This document shows, piece after piece, positions 7,887 to 15,446 of a stretch of DNA of 36,464 nucleotides. The translations under genes were made by a program, and so were the position numbers. The DNA is from Microbacteriaceae bacterium (GTDB lineage Bacteria > Actinomycetota > Actinomycetes > Actinomycetales > Microbacteriaceae). Under the pieces are notes generated by a model. The model did no database searches, had not been told where the DNA came from, and saw only the letters and a list, made by a program, of their open reading frames with translations. The stretch's first letter is position 1, and each line of letters begins with the position of its first letter. The stretch covers positions 1 through 36,464 of the forward strand of contig WQZN01000021.1 in NCBI GenBank assembly GCA_009780695.1. The letters are read 5' to 3'.

Positions 7887-8570
7887 GTGTCCGACGAATC
7901 CACGACCCCCGAGGTCGAGCCGGAGGGGGCCGTCGCCGAGGCATCCGCCGATCGGCCCGCCGCCGTCGCCGACGAGGTGCTGCTGAAGGCGGCGGATGTC
8001 GCGCGCGCCGCCCTCTACGAGATCACGCCCAGGGCCACCGTCGGTGCCCCCGCCGGACACCTCGTCGAGGGCGAGCGGGTCCTCTCGCTCCTGTTCGAGA
8101 ACACCCTGCCGGGCTACCCGGGGTGGTACTGGACGGTGTCGCTGTCGCGTGAGGTCGATTCCGACGAGGTGAACGTGCTCGAGGCCGAGCTCATGCCGGG
8201 CGAGACCGCGCTGCTCGCGCCCGACTGGGTGCCCTGGGCCGACCGTCTGGCCGAGTACCAGGCGCAGAAGAAGGCCGAGCGCGAGGCCGCGGTCGCGGCC
8301 GGCGAGCCCGAGCCCGAGGACGACTTCGTCTCCGGTGACGAGCTCGAGGGTGCGGAGGACGACGAGTCCGACGACGACCTCGACGGGGAGGACGACGACC
8401 TCGACTCGGACGACCTCGACGACGACGAGGATCATGAGGACGACGACGATGACCTCTCCGTCGACGATGACGATGACGACTTCGATGAGGACGATGAGCT
8501 CGAGTTCGACGAGTCGGACGACATCCAGGACGCCGAGGCGGCCGCACTCGCCGACGACGAAGAGGAATAG
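7887..8570 (+). CDS. DUF3027 family protein with a long acidic tail
   Basis: A 227-residue protein of unknown function. Residues about 30-135 form the conserved DUF3027 region (VLLKAADVARAALYEIT, FENTLPGYPGWYWTVSLSR, ETALLAPDWVPWADRLAEY). From about residue 140 to the end the chain is almost entirely Asp/Glu with a few Ser and Leu, an extreme low-complexity acidic tail that would be disordered and could mimic nucleic acid or bind basic proteins. The family is restricted to actinobacteria and often sits beside csp and serC, as it does here apart from the intervening DUF559 gene. The GTG start is 2 nt after the csp stop, so the two are co-transcribed. The tail DNA is a GAC/GAT/GAG-rich stretch prone to slippage. 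Confidence 0.9.
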   Translation: MSDESTTPEVEPEGAVAEASADRPAAVADEVLLKAADVARAALYEITPRATVGAPAGHLVEGERVLSLLFENTLPGYPGWYWTVSLSREVDSDEVNVLEAELMPGETALLAPDWVPWADRLAEYQAQKKAEREAAVAAGEPEPEDDFVSGDELEGAEDDESDDDLDGEDDDLDSDDLDDDEDHEDDDDDLSVDDDDDDFDEDDELEFDESDDIQDAEAAALADDEEE

Positions 8571-8595
8571 CTCGCGCACCTGACCGCACGCGAGC
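8570..8595 (+). terminator. Hairpin after the csp-DUF3027 operon
   Basis: GCTCGCG (8570-8576) pairs with CGCGAGC (8589-8595) around a 12-nt loop. No T-run follows, so this is a weak terminator call; its right arm overlaps the extragenic repeat at 8585. Confidence 0.35.
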
Positions 8596-8604
8596 GGTGA
8601 GTTC
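8585..8604 (+). repeat. Left copy of an inverted repeat flanking the DUF559 gene
   Basis: The 20-mer CGCACGCGAGCGGTGAGTTC recurs in inverted orientation at 9782-9801 with one mismatch. A related diverged copy lies at 9834-9859. A second pair, GTGCCCCGAACTGCGC at 8627-8642 and GTGCTCCGAACTGTGC at 9624-9639, is in direct orientation. Confidence 0.7.
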
Positions 8605-8649
8605 GATGGCCGCTGGCTGCTGATCCGTGCCCCGAACTGCGCTTTCGCG

Positions 8650-9582
8650 TCACTTCAGACGCAGGCCGCGACGGCGCAGCACCGCGAACACCCTTTCGAT
8701 GAAGATCCTGCGGTTCCCGAACAGATCCTTCGACGTGACCTGAACCACCTCCCACCCCTCGGCCCTGATCAGCTCGTCGCGCTCGATGTCGCTGAGGAAG
8801 CGATCGCGTTCGCGATGGCCGTCGCCCTGGTACTCGAACACGACCCCGAACTGCGGCAGCGCCAGGTCGGGATGCAGAACCAGTCGACCGTCGGCGACGG
8901 GAATCGCATGGCGGATGACGGGCTCGGGAACGCCTGCTGCGACCAGGAGCAGGCGCAGTAGGGTCTCCGGGCGGGAGTCGACGCCGTGGCGCACGCGGGC
9001 GAGTGCCCACCGCAGCTTCTTGGCGCCGCGCTTCCCTGCATGTCTCCTCACGGCCTCCGTCAGCTGCTCGAGCGTGCAGCGCGGCTGCCGGCGGTGGCTC
9101 TCCCAAGGGTCGCCGGAAAGCAGGAAGTCGCCCGCGGCGACGAGGTCCTCTCGCGAGAGAGCCTCTGCGAGCTGACACCAGGCGGCGGTCGCTTCGACGA
9201 CGGGCAGCCCCGCGAGCATCACGACCCGGAAGCTGTGTGCGGCGAAGCTGTGACCGGTGATGCCCTCGGCGCGCGGGGGAGTGCGCGGCGCCACGACGGC
9301 GACGTCGAGCGGCCGATGCGGCATGTCGATTCCGGGCGGGAGCGGGACCCCGTGCAGGGCGGCCGCCGTGACGCCGCAGAACGCGAACGTGCCCCGCGTG
9401 CGCACCGCACACGCGGCGGCACGGTCGGTAAGCGCCGTTGCGATGCCGACGACGTTGGCGCCGCGGAAGGGTTGCGAGATCGCTGCGTTGCGCAGTCTGC
9501 TCGGCGTGACGCCGGCGGCGAGTGCGGTGGCGGTCGAGAACGTCGTGCCGAGTGAGTCGGGAAGAGACGGGGGCTGTGACAT
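8650..9582 (-). CDS. DUF559 (Vsr/PD-(D/E)XK-like) endonuclease-fold protein with AbiEi-like N-terminus
   Basis: A 310-residue protein. The N-terminus (about 15-60) resembles the winged-helix domain found in AbiEi-type proteins. The C-terminus (about 205-310) is a DUF559/Vsr-like nuclease fold: SRPET with E206, HPDLALPQFGVVFEYQGDGH with D239, E250 and Q252, then RDELIRAEGWEVVQVTSKDL. The acidic residues needed for metal-dependent cleavage appear present. This arrangement is common and multi-copy in Microbacteriaceae, as I recall, with no proven function; no partner toxin is adjacent, so a type IV toxin-antitoxin role is not supported. ATG 9582 is chosen; GTG 9588 is an alternative. The gene interrupts the common csp-DUF3027-serC neighbourhood and is flanked by repeats. 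Confidence 0.82.
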   Translation of the reverse strand: MSQPPSLPDSLGTTFSTATALAAGVTPSRLRNAAISQPFRGANVVGIATALTDRAAACAVRTRGTFAFCGVTAAALHGVPLPPGIDMPHRPLDVAVVAPRTPPRAEGITGHSFAAHSFRVVMLAGLPVVEATAAWCQLAEALSREDLVAAGDFLLSGDPWESHRRQPRCTLEQLTEAVRRHAGKRGAKKLRWALARVRHGVDSRPETLLRLLLVAAGVPEPVIRHAIPVADGRLVLHPDLALPQFGVVFEYQGDGHRERDRFLSDIERDELIRAEGWEVVQVTSKDLFGNRRIFIERVFAVLRRRGLRLK

Positions 9583-9922
9583 CCGCACACGATGACCGAT
9601 CTGGATGTCTCGCCGTGGGCGTCGTGCTCCGAACTGTGCACTGGGTACGAGGCGGGAGCCGTGTGCTGGGCAAGAATGCCCCGGGCCTGCGCCGACCGGG
9701 CTCAGGTCGGTGTCCGCCACCGCTGCCCCGAACGCACCGTTCGGGGCGGCTCGAGGCCCATCCCTGGAGGGTCGGTGACCGGAACCCACCGCTCGCGTGC
9801 GCTCGGGTTGGAACTCGAGAACGAAGACAGCCCGAATCCACCTCTCGGGTGCGTTCGGGCGAGGGGGGCTTCGGCTCGGGGAGGTTGCACCCGATCGGGC
9901 CGAGCAGGAGCCGGTCATGAGT
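9583..9922. other. Non-coding interval with repeats upstream of the DUF559 gene
   Basis: This 340-bp gap has no convincing gene. It holds the inverted flanking repeat (9782-9801), a related direct copy (9834-9859, 22 of 26 bases matching 9782-9807), and a hairpin at 9725-9747 with arms GCCCCGAACG and CGTTCGGGGC around a 3-nt loop. The short open frames here have no supporting start signals. Confidence 0.6.
9782..9801 (-). repeat. Right copy of the inverted repeat flanking the DUF559 gene
   Basis: Reverse complement CGCACGCGAGCGGTGGGTTC matches the left copy at 8585-8604 except for one base. The two copies enclose about 1.2 kb containing only the DUF559 gene. Confidence 0.7.
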
Positions 9923-9950
9923 AGGGCCCCCTCCGACCGGAGGGGGCCCT
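9923..9950 (-). terminator. Terminator of serC
   Basis: A perfect 12-bp stem (9923-9934 with 9939-9950) around the loop GACC lies just beyond the serC stop. GC-rich with little T-run, as usual for actinobacterial terminators. Confidence 0.8.
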
Positions 9951-9963
9951 GCTCGTACCGGGC

Positions 9964-11088
<1,125 letters not shown>

Positions 11089-11198
11089 TTCGCTGCGCGC
11101 GGGCGTCGCGTACGCTCCGCCCGTGCCGAATGCACCGTGCACGTAAGCTGGAGAGGCGGCTGTAACGGCCATTCGGCGCGAAAGCACAAGGAGCACGG

Positions 11199-11888
11199 AT
11201 GACTGACCTCGTCGATACGACCGAGATGTATCTGCGCACGATCCTCGATCTCGAAGAAGAGGCGATCGTGCCGCTGCGTGCGCGCATCTCGGAGCGCCTC
11301 GGCCACTCCGGACCCACCGTCTCGCAGACGATCGCGCGCATGGAGCGCGATGGCCTCGTGGTCGTCTCGGGCGACCGCCATCTCGAGCTCACCGAAGAGG
11401 GCCGCCGCCGGGCCGTCGACGTCATGCGCAAGCACCGCCTCGCCGAGCGCCTGCTCTCCGACGTGATCGGCCTCGAGTGGGAGTTCGTGCACGACGAGGC
11501 CTGCCGCTGGGAGCACGTCATGAGCGAGCTCGTCGAGGAGAAGATCCGCCGCCTGCTCGGCGACCCGGTCGAGTCGCCTTACGGCACGCCCATTCCGCCC
11601 ATGGACGACGAGGGCCGCGCGCTCTCCGCCGTCTTCCTCGACGGCGTCGTGCGGGCGGTGGATGCCGTGGCCGGGGGTGCCGTGGTGACCGCTCCGATCC
11701 GCCGCCTGGGCGAGCCCGCGCAGTTCGACCCCGAGCTGCTCGCGCAGCTGCGCGCCGCGGGGATCGTCCCCGGCAACACGGTCACGCTGACGCCCGCGAG
11801 CGAGTACGTGCTCGCGCAGGTCGACGGCTTCGGCGAGGGCCTCGAACTGCCCCCGGAGGTCGCGGTGCACATCTTCGTCGCCGCCTGA
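11199..11888 (+). CDS. DtxR/IdeR/SirR-family metal-dependent transcriptional regulator
   Basis: A 229-residue metal-sensing repressor. Seen: N-terminal winged helix with RISERLGHSGPTVSQTIARM; dimerisation/metal domain with residues that line up with DtxR numbering exactly: M10, H79, E83, H98, C102, E105 and H106; and an SH3-like C-terminal domain (about 150-229). Both metal sites therefore look intact, with C102 plus M10 favouring Fe(II) over the manganese pattern of MntR. Whether this is the main iron regulator (IdeR) or a SirR-type paralogue cannot be told from sequence; its position beside serC fits the latter from memory. The ATG at 11199 has AAGGAGC about 8 nt upstream. A short GC hairpin follows. 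Confidence 0.95.
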   Translation: MTDLVDTTEMYLRTILDLEEEAIVPLRARISERLGHSGPTVSQTIARMERDGLVVVSGDRHLELTEEGRRRAVDVMRKHRLAERLLSDVIGLEWEFVHDEACRWEHVMSELVEEKIRRLLGDPVESPYGTPIPPMDDEGRALSAVFLDGVVRAVDAVAGGAVVTAPIRRLGEPAQFDPELLAQLRAAGIVPGNTVTLTPASEYVLAQVDGFGEGLELPPEVAVHIFVAA

Positions 11889-11895
11889 CATCCGC

Positions 11896-11909
11896 CCCCC
11901 GAACGGGGG
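11896..11909 (+). terminator. Short GC hairpin after the DtxR-type gene
   Basis: CCCCCG (11896-11901) pairs with CGGGGG (11904-11909) across AA, 8 nt after the stop. It is short, so termination strength is uncertain. Confidence 0.45.
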
Positions 11910-11947
11910 TCGTCGCCTGAAAGGTTTTAGGGAACAACATTTCCAGT

Positions 11948-11976
11948 GTGACTTTTCCGTTACATTCGCCTATTCT
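11948..11976 (+). promoter_or_regulatory. Sigma-A-like promoter of the NlpC/P60 gene
   Basis: GTGACT (11948-11953, 4 of 6 to TTGACA) is separated by 17 bp from TATTCT (11971-11976). The surrounding DNA is unusually AT-rich for this window. It predicts a leader of roughly 145 nt before the start at 12132. Confidence 0.6.
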
Positions 11977-12013
11977 CGGACGAGTCGAAAGGCCAGCACA
12001 CGGCCGCTAGACC

Positions 12014-12057
12014 CGAACCGAGACGCTCTGAGACCCGTCGCTCGGTTCGCGAAACCG
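12014..12057 (+). promoter_or_regulatory. Structured mRNA leader with two mutually exclusive stems
   Basis: CGAACCGAG (12014-12022) pairs perfectly with CTCGGTTCG (12041-12049). The segment CGGTT (12043-12047) can instead pair with AACCG at 12053-12057. The two folds cannot coexist, which is typical of regulated leaders. I could not match it to a known riboswitch consensus. Confidence 0.45.
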
Positions 12058-12131
12058 AAGCCCACCCACAGGGCCCAAGACAATCGGACGGGCTTGCGCG
12101 TGCGCGCGCGGGAGCGCCGGAGGTGCAGACC

Positions 12132-13025
12132 TTGGCAGCAGAGACGAACGAGACGACGCACGGCGCGATGACGCGCCGAGAGGTCCGTGAGGCCTACCTG
12201 GCACGCAACGGTGCGAAGACGGGTGGCCGGGCGGCGTCGCCTCAGACATCCGCCACCGCGTCGATCGCCGCTGCGTCGGCGCCCGCGAAGCCCAAGCGCA
12301 AGCTCAAGGGCTTCGCCAACGTCTTCGTCCTGCTCGCGGCCGCCGGCATCGTCGGCACGATCGCGATCCCGGCCTACGCGTTCAGCCCGACCACGCAGAG
12401 CCACTCCGACGGCAGCTCGATCGCGATCGACGCCATGCGTCGCACGAGTGCACAGCGCTCGGCCGCGATCCCGAGCGTGCAGACCCCGATCGCCGCGCAC
12501 GACACGCTCGGCGCCACCACGACCGATCAGATCGCGGCCTACCAGCTCGCGGCTCAGCGCACCGCCGCGGCCAAGGCCGCGTCCGCCGAGGCGGCGAGCT
12601 ACAGCGCCGCCTACAGCGGCCCGACCGCGGCTCAGTACCTCGCTCAGACGCCCGCGGGCACGAGCTACAGCCTCTCGGCCGTGCTCGCCACCGCCGAGAA
12701 GTACGCGGGCGTGCCCTACGTCTACGGCGGCTCGACCCCCGCCGGCTTCGACTGCTCGGGCTTCGTCATGTTCGTCTACGCGCAGTTCGGCGTCGCGCTG
12801 CCGCACTCGTCGCGCGCACAGGCGACCATCGGCCAGACGGTCTCGCTGGCGAACGCCCAACCCGGTGACGTCATCGCGCTCAACGACGGCTCGCACGTCG
12901 GCTTCTACGCCGGCCGCACCTCTTCGGGCGGGGTGCTGATCTTCGACGCGCCGAAGCCCGGCGGCGTCGTCGGCCTGCGCACCCTGTGGACCACCGCGTA
13001 CCACATCCAGCACTTCGGCGGCTGA
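12132..13025 (+). CDS. NlpC/P60 family cell-wall hydrolase, membrane-anchored
   Basis: A 297-residue peptidoglycan hydrolase, expected to cut the D-Glu to diamino-acid bond in stem peptides. Seen: a basic cytoplasmic N-terminus with TRREVREAYLARNG, one membrane segment about 61-84 (FANVFVLLAAAGIVGTIAIP), an Ala/Gln/Thr-rich linker, and a C-terminal NlpC/P60 domain (about 185-297) with catalytic C208 in GFDCSGFV and H255 in GSHVGFY. The third polar position, commonly His in 'HAP', is Asp here (IFDAPKPG). The TTG at 12132 is preferred because GGAGGT (12119-12124) lies 7-8 nt before it; the in-frame GTG at 12123 would overlap that site. The gene stands alone, with a promoter, long leader and terminator of its own. 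Confidence 0.92.
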   Translation: MAAETNETTHGAMTRREVREAYLARNGAKTGGRAASPQTSATASIAAASAPAKPKRKLKGFANVFVLLAAAGIVGTIAIPAYAFSPTTQSHSDGSSIAIDAMRRTSAQRSAAIPSVQTPIAAHDTLGATTTDQIAAYQLAAQRTAAAKAASAEAASYSAAYSGPTAAQYLAQTPAGTSYSLSAVLATAEKYAGVPYVYGGSTPAGFDCSGFVMFVYAQFGVALPHSSRAQATIGQTVSLANAQPGDVIALNDGSHVGFYAGRTSSGGVLIFDAPKPGGVVGLRTLWTTAYHIQHFGG

Positions 13026-13038
13026 CCCGTCGGGCGTC

Positions 13039-13064
13039 GCGGATGCCCCGGCCGGGGCATCCGC
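13039..13064 (+). terminator. 26-bp perfect palindrome after the NlpC/P60 gene
   Basis: GCGGATGCCCCGG is followed directly by its reverse complement, 13 nt after the stop. It contains GGATGCC and its complement, the window's over-used word. Probable terminator. Confidence 0.7.
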
Positions 13065-13250
13065 ACAGGTTAACTCTCCCTGACGACACGGCATGAACTC
13101 GCCGTTCAGGCATGGTTTCCGCGCACGGGGCGGGTTACTCTGATCCCGTCGGGCGCCGCAACCGGCGGCGACCGTCGATGGGAGTCGTCCGTGTTCGCTG
13201 CCGCAGTCAGCACCGACGCGCACACCGTGCGCGAGCGCTGCCGTGCGGTT
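13065..13250. other. Non-coding upstream region of the His-rich ORF and HNH gene
   Basis: No gene is evident. TACTCT at 13136-13141 is a possible -10, but no good -35 is present at 17 bp. The frame that leads into the HNH protein is open from 13112, yet lacks a ribosome-binding site and family-like sequence. Confidence 0.4.
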
Positions 13251-13481
13251 ATGCACCGGTCGCACCACCGTCACCATCTGCACCACGTGCACCACTTCTG
13301 CCCGCAGGCAGGGTTCGTCGGCGTCGCCCTCTGGGCGGCGCCTTCGTCGTTAATGCGGGCGGTTACGGCGGCTCCCTCCGTATCGGGGCTGCCTGTCGGG
13401 CCGGCACTGCCGGCGCTTCCCGTCGTCGCGCCCAGCCAGGTCGCGCCCACGCAAGGAGTCCCATGCGCACCCTCGTCCTGA
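13251..13481 (+). CDS. Candidate His-rich leader ORF upstream of the HNH gene
   Basis: An ATG at 13251 opens a 76-codon frame whose first 15 residues contain nine histidines (MHRSHHRHHLHHVHH), written as CACCACNNN-like 9-nt units (13263-13298). It overlaps the HNH start by 19 nt. A strong hairpin lies within it at 13320-13342. Only about the first 30 codons show the GC3 bias of real genes, so a short translated leader is more likely than a full protein. There is no clear ribosome-binding site. No histidine-related gene follows, so classic his attenuation is not explained. It may also be a chance repeat. Confidence 0.3.
   Translation: MHRSHHRHHLHHVHHFCPQAGFVGVALWAAPSSLMRAVTAAPSVSGLPVGPALPALPVVAPSQVAPTQGVPCAPSS
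13320..13342 (+). terminator. Terminator-like hairpin between the His run and the HNH gene
   Basis: A 10-bp stem with a single G-T wobble (13320-13329 with 13333-13342, loop TCT) is followed by TTCGTCGTT. An alternative upstream hairpin, CTGCC (13298-13302) with GGCAG (13307-13311), lies nearby. Its location before a coding gene suggests attenuation rather than end-of-operon termination. Confidence 0.45.
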
Positions 13482-13960
13482 ATGCCGGCTACGAGCCGCT
13501 CGCCGTCGTCTCGTTCAAACGAGCGCTCGCCCTCGTGATGAATCACAAGGCGACGATCGTCGAGATCGATCCGGGCCACCCGGTGTTCGGCATCGCGAGC
13601 GCATGGGAGCGGCCGAGCGTCATCCTGCTCACGCGCTACGTGCGCCTGCCGCACAATCACCAGGTGCCCGTGTCGCGCCGCGGGGTGCTGCGTCGCGATG
13701 CGCACCGCTGTGCATACTGCGCGAAGCCTGCCGCGACGATCGACCACGTCATCCCGCGCTCGAAGGGCGGGCGGGACACCTGGGAGAACCTGGTCGCGTG
13801 CTGCCTGCGCTGCAACAACGTGAAGGGCGACCGTCTGCTCTCCGACATCGGGTGGCAGTTGCGGTTCACGCCGCGGATGCCGCACGAGGCGTCGTGGATG
13901 GTCCGCGGTTCCGAGCATCTGCTCCCCGAATGGGAGGGCTACCTGCAGGCGGCCGCCTGA
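13463..13960 (+). CDS. HNH endonuclease family protein
   Basis: A 165-residue HNH nuclease of the compact actinobacterial type that starts MRTLVLNAGYEPLAVVSFKRAL. Seen: zinc pair C83/C86 (CAYC), D94-H95 in TIDHVIPRSKGG, N109 in WENLV, and second zinc pair C114/C117 (CLRC) followed by NNVKGDR; the catalytic and structural set is complete. The ATG at 13463 is preceded by AAGGAG about 8 nt upstream, so it is chosen over the longer open frame beginning at 13112. Substrate is unknown; the family is widespread and not tied to restriction-modification. It is followed by a hairpin and then by the short ORF and rtcB. Adjacency of a nuclease and an RNA ligase is noted, but a joint function is inference. 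Confidence 0.92.
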   Translation: MRTLVLNAGYEPLAVVSFKRALALVMNHKATIVEIDPGHPVFGIASAWERPSVILLTRYVRLPHNHQVPVSRRGVLRRDAHRCAYCAKPAATIDHVIPRSKGGRDTWENLVACCLRCNNVKGDRLLSDIGWQLRFTPRMPHEASWMVRGSEHLLPEWEGYLQAAA

Positions 13961-13972
13961 TAAGGTCTCATT

Positions 13973-13990
13973 CGCGCCGGTTCCGGCGCG
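13973..13990 (+). terminator. Hairpin after the HNH gene
   Basis: CGCGCCGG and CCGGCGCG pair around a TT loop, 12 nt after the stop. A TAAGGT just upstream (13961-13966) is a possible -10, so this hairpin could instead form the 5' end of the rtcB leader RNA. Confidence 0.5.
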
Positions 13991-14023
13991 GACCCCGTTG
14001 TCACTGGTAGAGGGAGGCGCGAC

Positions 14024-14092
14024 ATGGCCATGCGCACTGTCGATCTGCGACCCCTTGCGCGCGAACAGCGCTACAACCAGCCGCTCGTGTAG
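14024..14092 (+). CDS. 22-residue candidate leader peptide upstream of rtcB
   Basis: An ATG at 14024 preceded by AGGGAGG (14011-14017, 6 nt spacing) opens a 22-codon frame ending TAG at 14090-14092. The peptide begins MAMRTVDLRPLAREQRY and ends NQPLV; four of 22 residues are Arg. It contains the run CGA-CCC-CTT (14048-14056), codons that look uncommon in this GC-rich genome. The stop codon is immediately followed by two mutually exclusive hairpins and then rtcB. The strong ribosome-binding site and short length fit a regulatory leader peptide. An independent small protein cannot be excluded. I do not recognise it as a known leader. Confidence 0.6.
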   Translation: MAMRTVDLRPLAREQRYNQPLV

Positions 14093-14137
14093 CTCGGTCG
14101 TCCTTCGCCGACCCCGAGCCATCCGAGGCCCGGGGTC
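14093..14137 (+). promoter_or_regulatory. Candidate transcription attenuator controlling rtcB
   Basis: Terminator fold: GACCCCGAGCC (14110-14120) with GGCCCGGGGTC (14127-14137), one A-C mismatch, followed by GTTCTTCG. Competing fold: CTCGGTCG (14093-14100) with CGA (14109-14111) and CCGAG (14114-14118), which uses up the left arm of the terminator. The competitor starts at the base after the leader stop codon, so a ribosome at the stop would block it. A further copy of GACCCCG at 13991-13997 could also pair with 14131-14137. Confidence 0.55.
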
Positions 14138-14212
14138 GTTCTTCGTCGGCAGTCTGCTGTCGTGGGTGCGCCTCGGGCGCCCGACCGTCATCCGACGCGC
14201 AGAAAGAACGAC

Positions 14213-15382
14213 ATGAGAAAGATCACCGACCGGCTGTTCAGCTGGGCGAGCATCCTCGAGCAGAACACCGAGGACCAGGCTCGCACCACCGCGGGCATGC
14301 CGTTCATCCACCCCCACCTCGCCCTGATGCCGGACGCCCACCTGGGCCTCGGCGCGACGGTCGGCTCCGTCATCCCGACGCTCGGCGCCGTGATGCCCGC
14401 CGCTGTCGGCGTGGACATCGGCTGCGGCATGATCGCCGTCGAGACCGGCTTCATGGCATCCGATCTCGCCGGCCGCGACCTCGCGGAACTGCGCCAGCAG
14501 ATCGAGCGCGCCGTCCCGCTCTCGGCAGGCGCGTACAACCGGAAGATCGTCGCGACCGCGGAGCCGCGCGTCGCGGAGCTCGAGGGCCTCGCCGAGACGG
14601 CCGGCTTCGATCCCGCGTCGTACGCGGGCAACTGGCGACACCAGCTGGGCTCGCTCGGCAGCGGCAACCACTTCATCGAGGTGAGCCTCGACGAGACCGA
14701 GCGTGTCTGGCTGTTCCTGCACTCGGGCAGCCGTGGCGTGGGCAACAAGATCGCCGCCAAGCACATCAGGGTCGCTCAGGACCTGATGAAGAAGTGGTGG
14801 ATCGACCTGCCCGACCGCGACCTCGCCTACCTGGTCGAGGGGACGAAGGAGTTCGAACGGTACATCGCCGAGCTGCGGTGGGCGCAGCGCTTCGCGCTGC
14901 TCAACCGCGAGGAGATGATGGACCGGGTCGTGCGGCAGCTCGCCGAGTGGATGGGGGAGCCCGTCGTCGAGCTCAGCCGGGTCAACTGCCACCACAACTT
15001 CACGCAGCGCGAGAAGCACTTCGGGAAGGAGGTGTGGCTGTCGCGGAAGGGCGCGATCTCGGCGCGCGCGGGCGAGCCCGGGCTGATCCCGGGCTCGATG
15101 GGCACGGCGTCGTATGTCGTCGCCGGGCTCGGCAACCCTGTGGCGCTCGAGTCGTCGCCGCACGGCGCGGGCCGGGCGTTCTCGCGCTCGGCGGCGCGGA
15201 AGGCCTTCACGCACGAGCAGCTGCGCGAGGCGATGAAGGGCATCGAGTTCCGGGACACCGACGCGTTCCTGGACGAGATCCCGGCGGCGTACAAGGACAT
15301 CGATCGGGTGATGGCGGATGCCGCAGACCTGGTCGAGGTCGTGCACACGCTGCGGCAGATCGTGAATGTCAAGGGCGACTGA
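14213..15382 (+). CDS. rtcB: RtcB-family RNA-splicing ligase
   Basis: A 389-residue GTP- and Mn-dependent RNA ligase that joins 2',3'-cyclic-phosphate or 3'-phosphate ends to 5'-OH ends, used in RNA repair and tRNA splicing. Seen: MPDAHLGLGATVG (D41, H43), GVDIGCGM with metal ligands D68 and C71, GSGNHFIEV (H153), LHSGSRGVGN (H170), CHHNF (260-261), GSMGTASYVV and the guanylated-histidine block SPHGAGRAF (H317). All active-site positions are intact; at about 390 residues it is the compact actinobacterial form without an intein. There is no rtcA nearby. The ATG at 14213 has only a weak AGAAAG site. The long leader with a short ORF and hairpins suggests regulated readthrough, fitting a gene needed only when RNA is damaged. 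Confidence 0.96.
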   Translation: MRKITDRLFSWASILEQNTEDQARTTAGMPFIHPHLALMPDAHLGLGATVGSVIPTLGAVMPAAVGVDIGCGMIAVETGFMASDLAGRDLAELRQQIERAVPLSAGAYNRKIVATAEPRVAELEGLAETAGFDPASYAGNWRHQLGSLGSGNHFIEVSLDETERVWLFLHSGSRGVGNKIAAKHIRVAQDLMKKWWIDLPDRDLAYLVEGTKEFERYIAELRWAQRFALLNREEMMDRVVRQLAEWMGEPVVELSRVNCHHNFTQREKHFGKEVWLSRKGAISARAGEPGLIPGSMGTASYVVAGLGNPVALESSPHGAGRAFSRSAARKAFTHEQLREAMKGIEFRDTDAFLDEIPAAYKDIDRVMADAADLVEVVHTLRQIVNVKGD

Positions 15383-15392
15383 GCGTCACAGA

Positions 15393-15422
15393 GGGCGCCG
15401 GCGGAGGCATCCGCCGGCGCCC
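15393..15422. terminator. Bidirectional terminator between rtcB and the VOC gene
   Basis: Perfect 13-bp arms (15393-15405 with 15410-15422) around a GGCA loop, between convergent genes. Confidence 0.8.
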
Positions 15423-15446
15423 CACTGTCACGCGATGCGCCGCGGC

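Noticed and set aside
8650..9582. AbiE type IV toxin-antitoxin system
   Set aside because: Only the AbiEi-like N-terminal part is present on a nuclease-fold protein; there is no AbiEii nucleotidyltransferase gene next to it.
11980..12131. c-di-AMP (ydaO/yuaA) riboswitch upstream of the NlpC/P60 gene
   Set aside because: The gene context fits and ACCCGAACC is present, but the conserved GGGGAACC-like and other core elements are not visible. Reported only as a structured leader.
13112..13462. N-terminal extension of the HNH protein by 117 residues
   Set aside because: No ribosome-binding site at 13112, while the family start MRTLVLNAGYEP at 13463 has AAGGAG at proper spacing.
14024..14092. Annotating the 22-residue ORF as a stand-alone functional protein
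   Set aside because: Its stop is fused to the competing hairpins and it has no terminator of its own before them; a leader role explains the arrangement better, though a dual role is possible.
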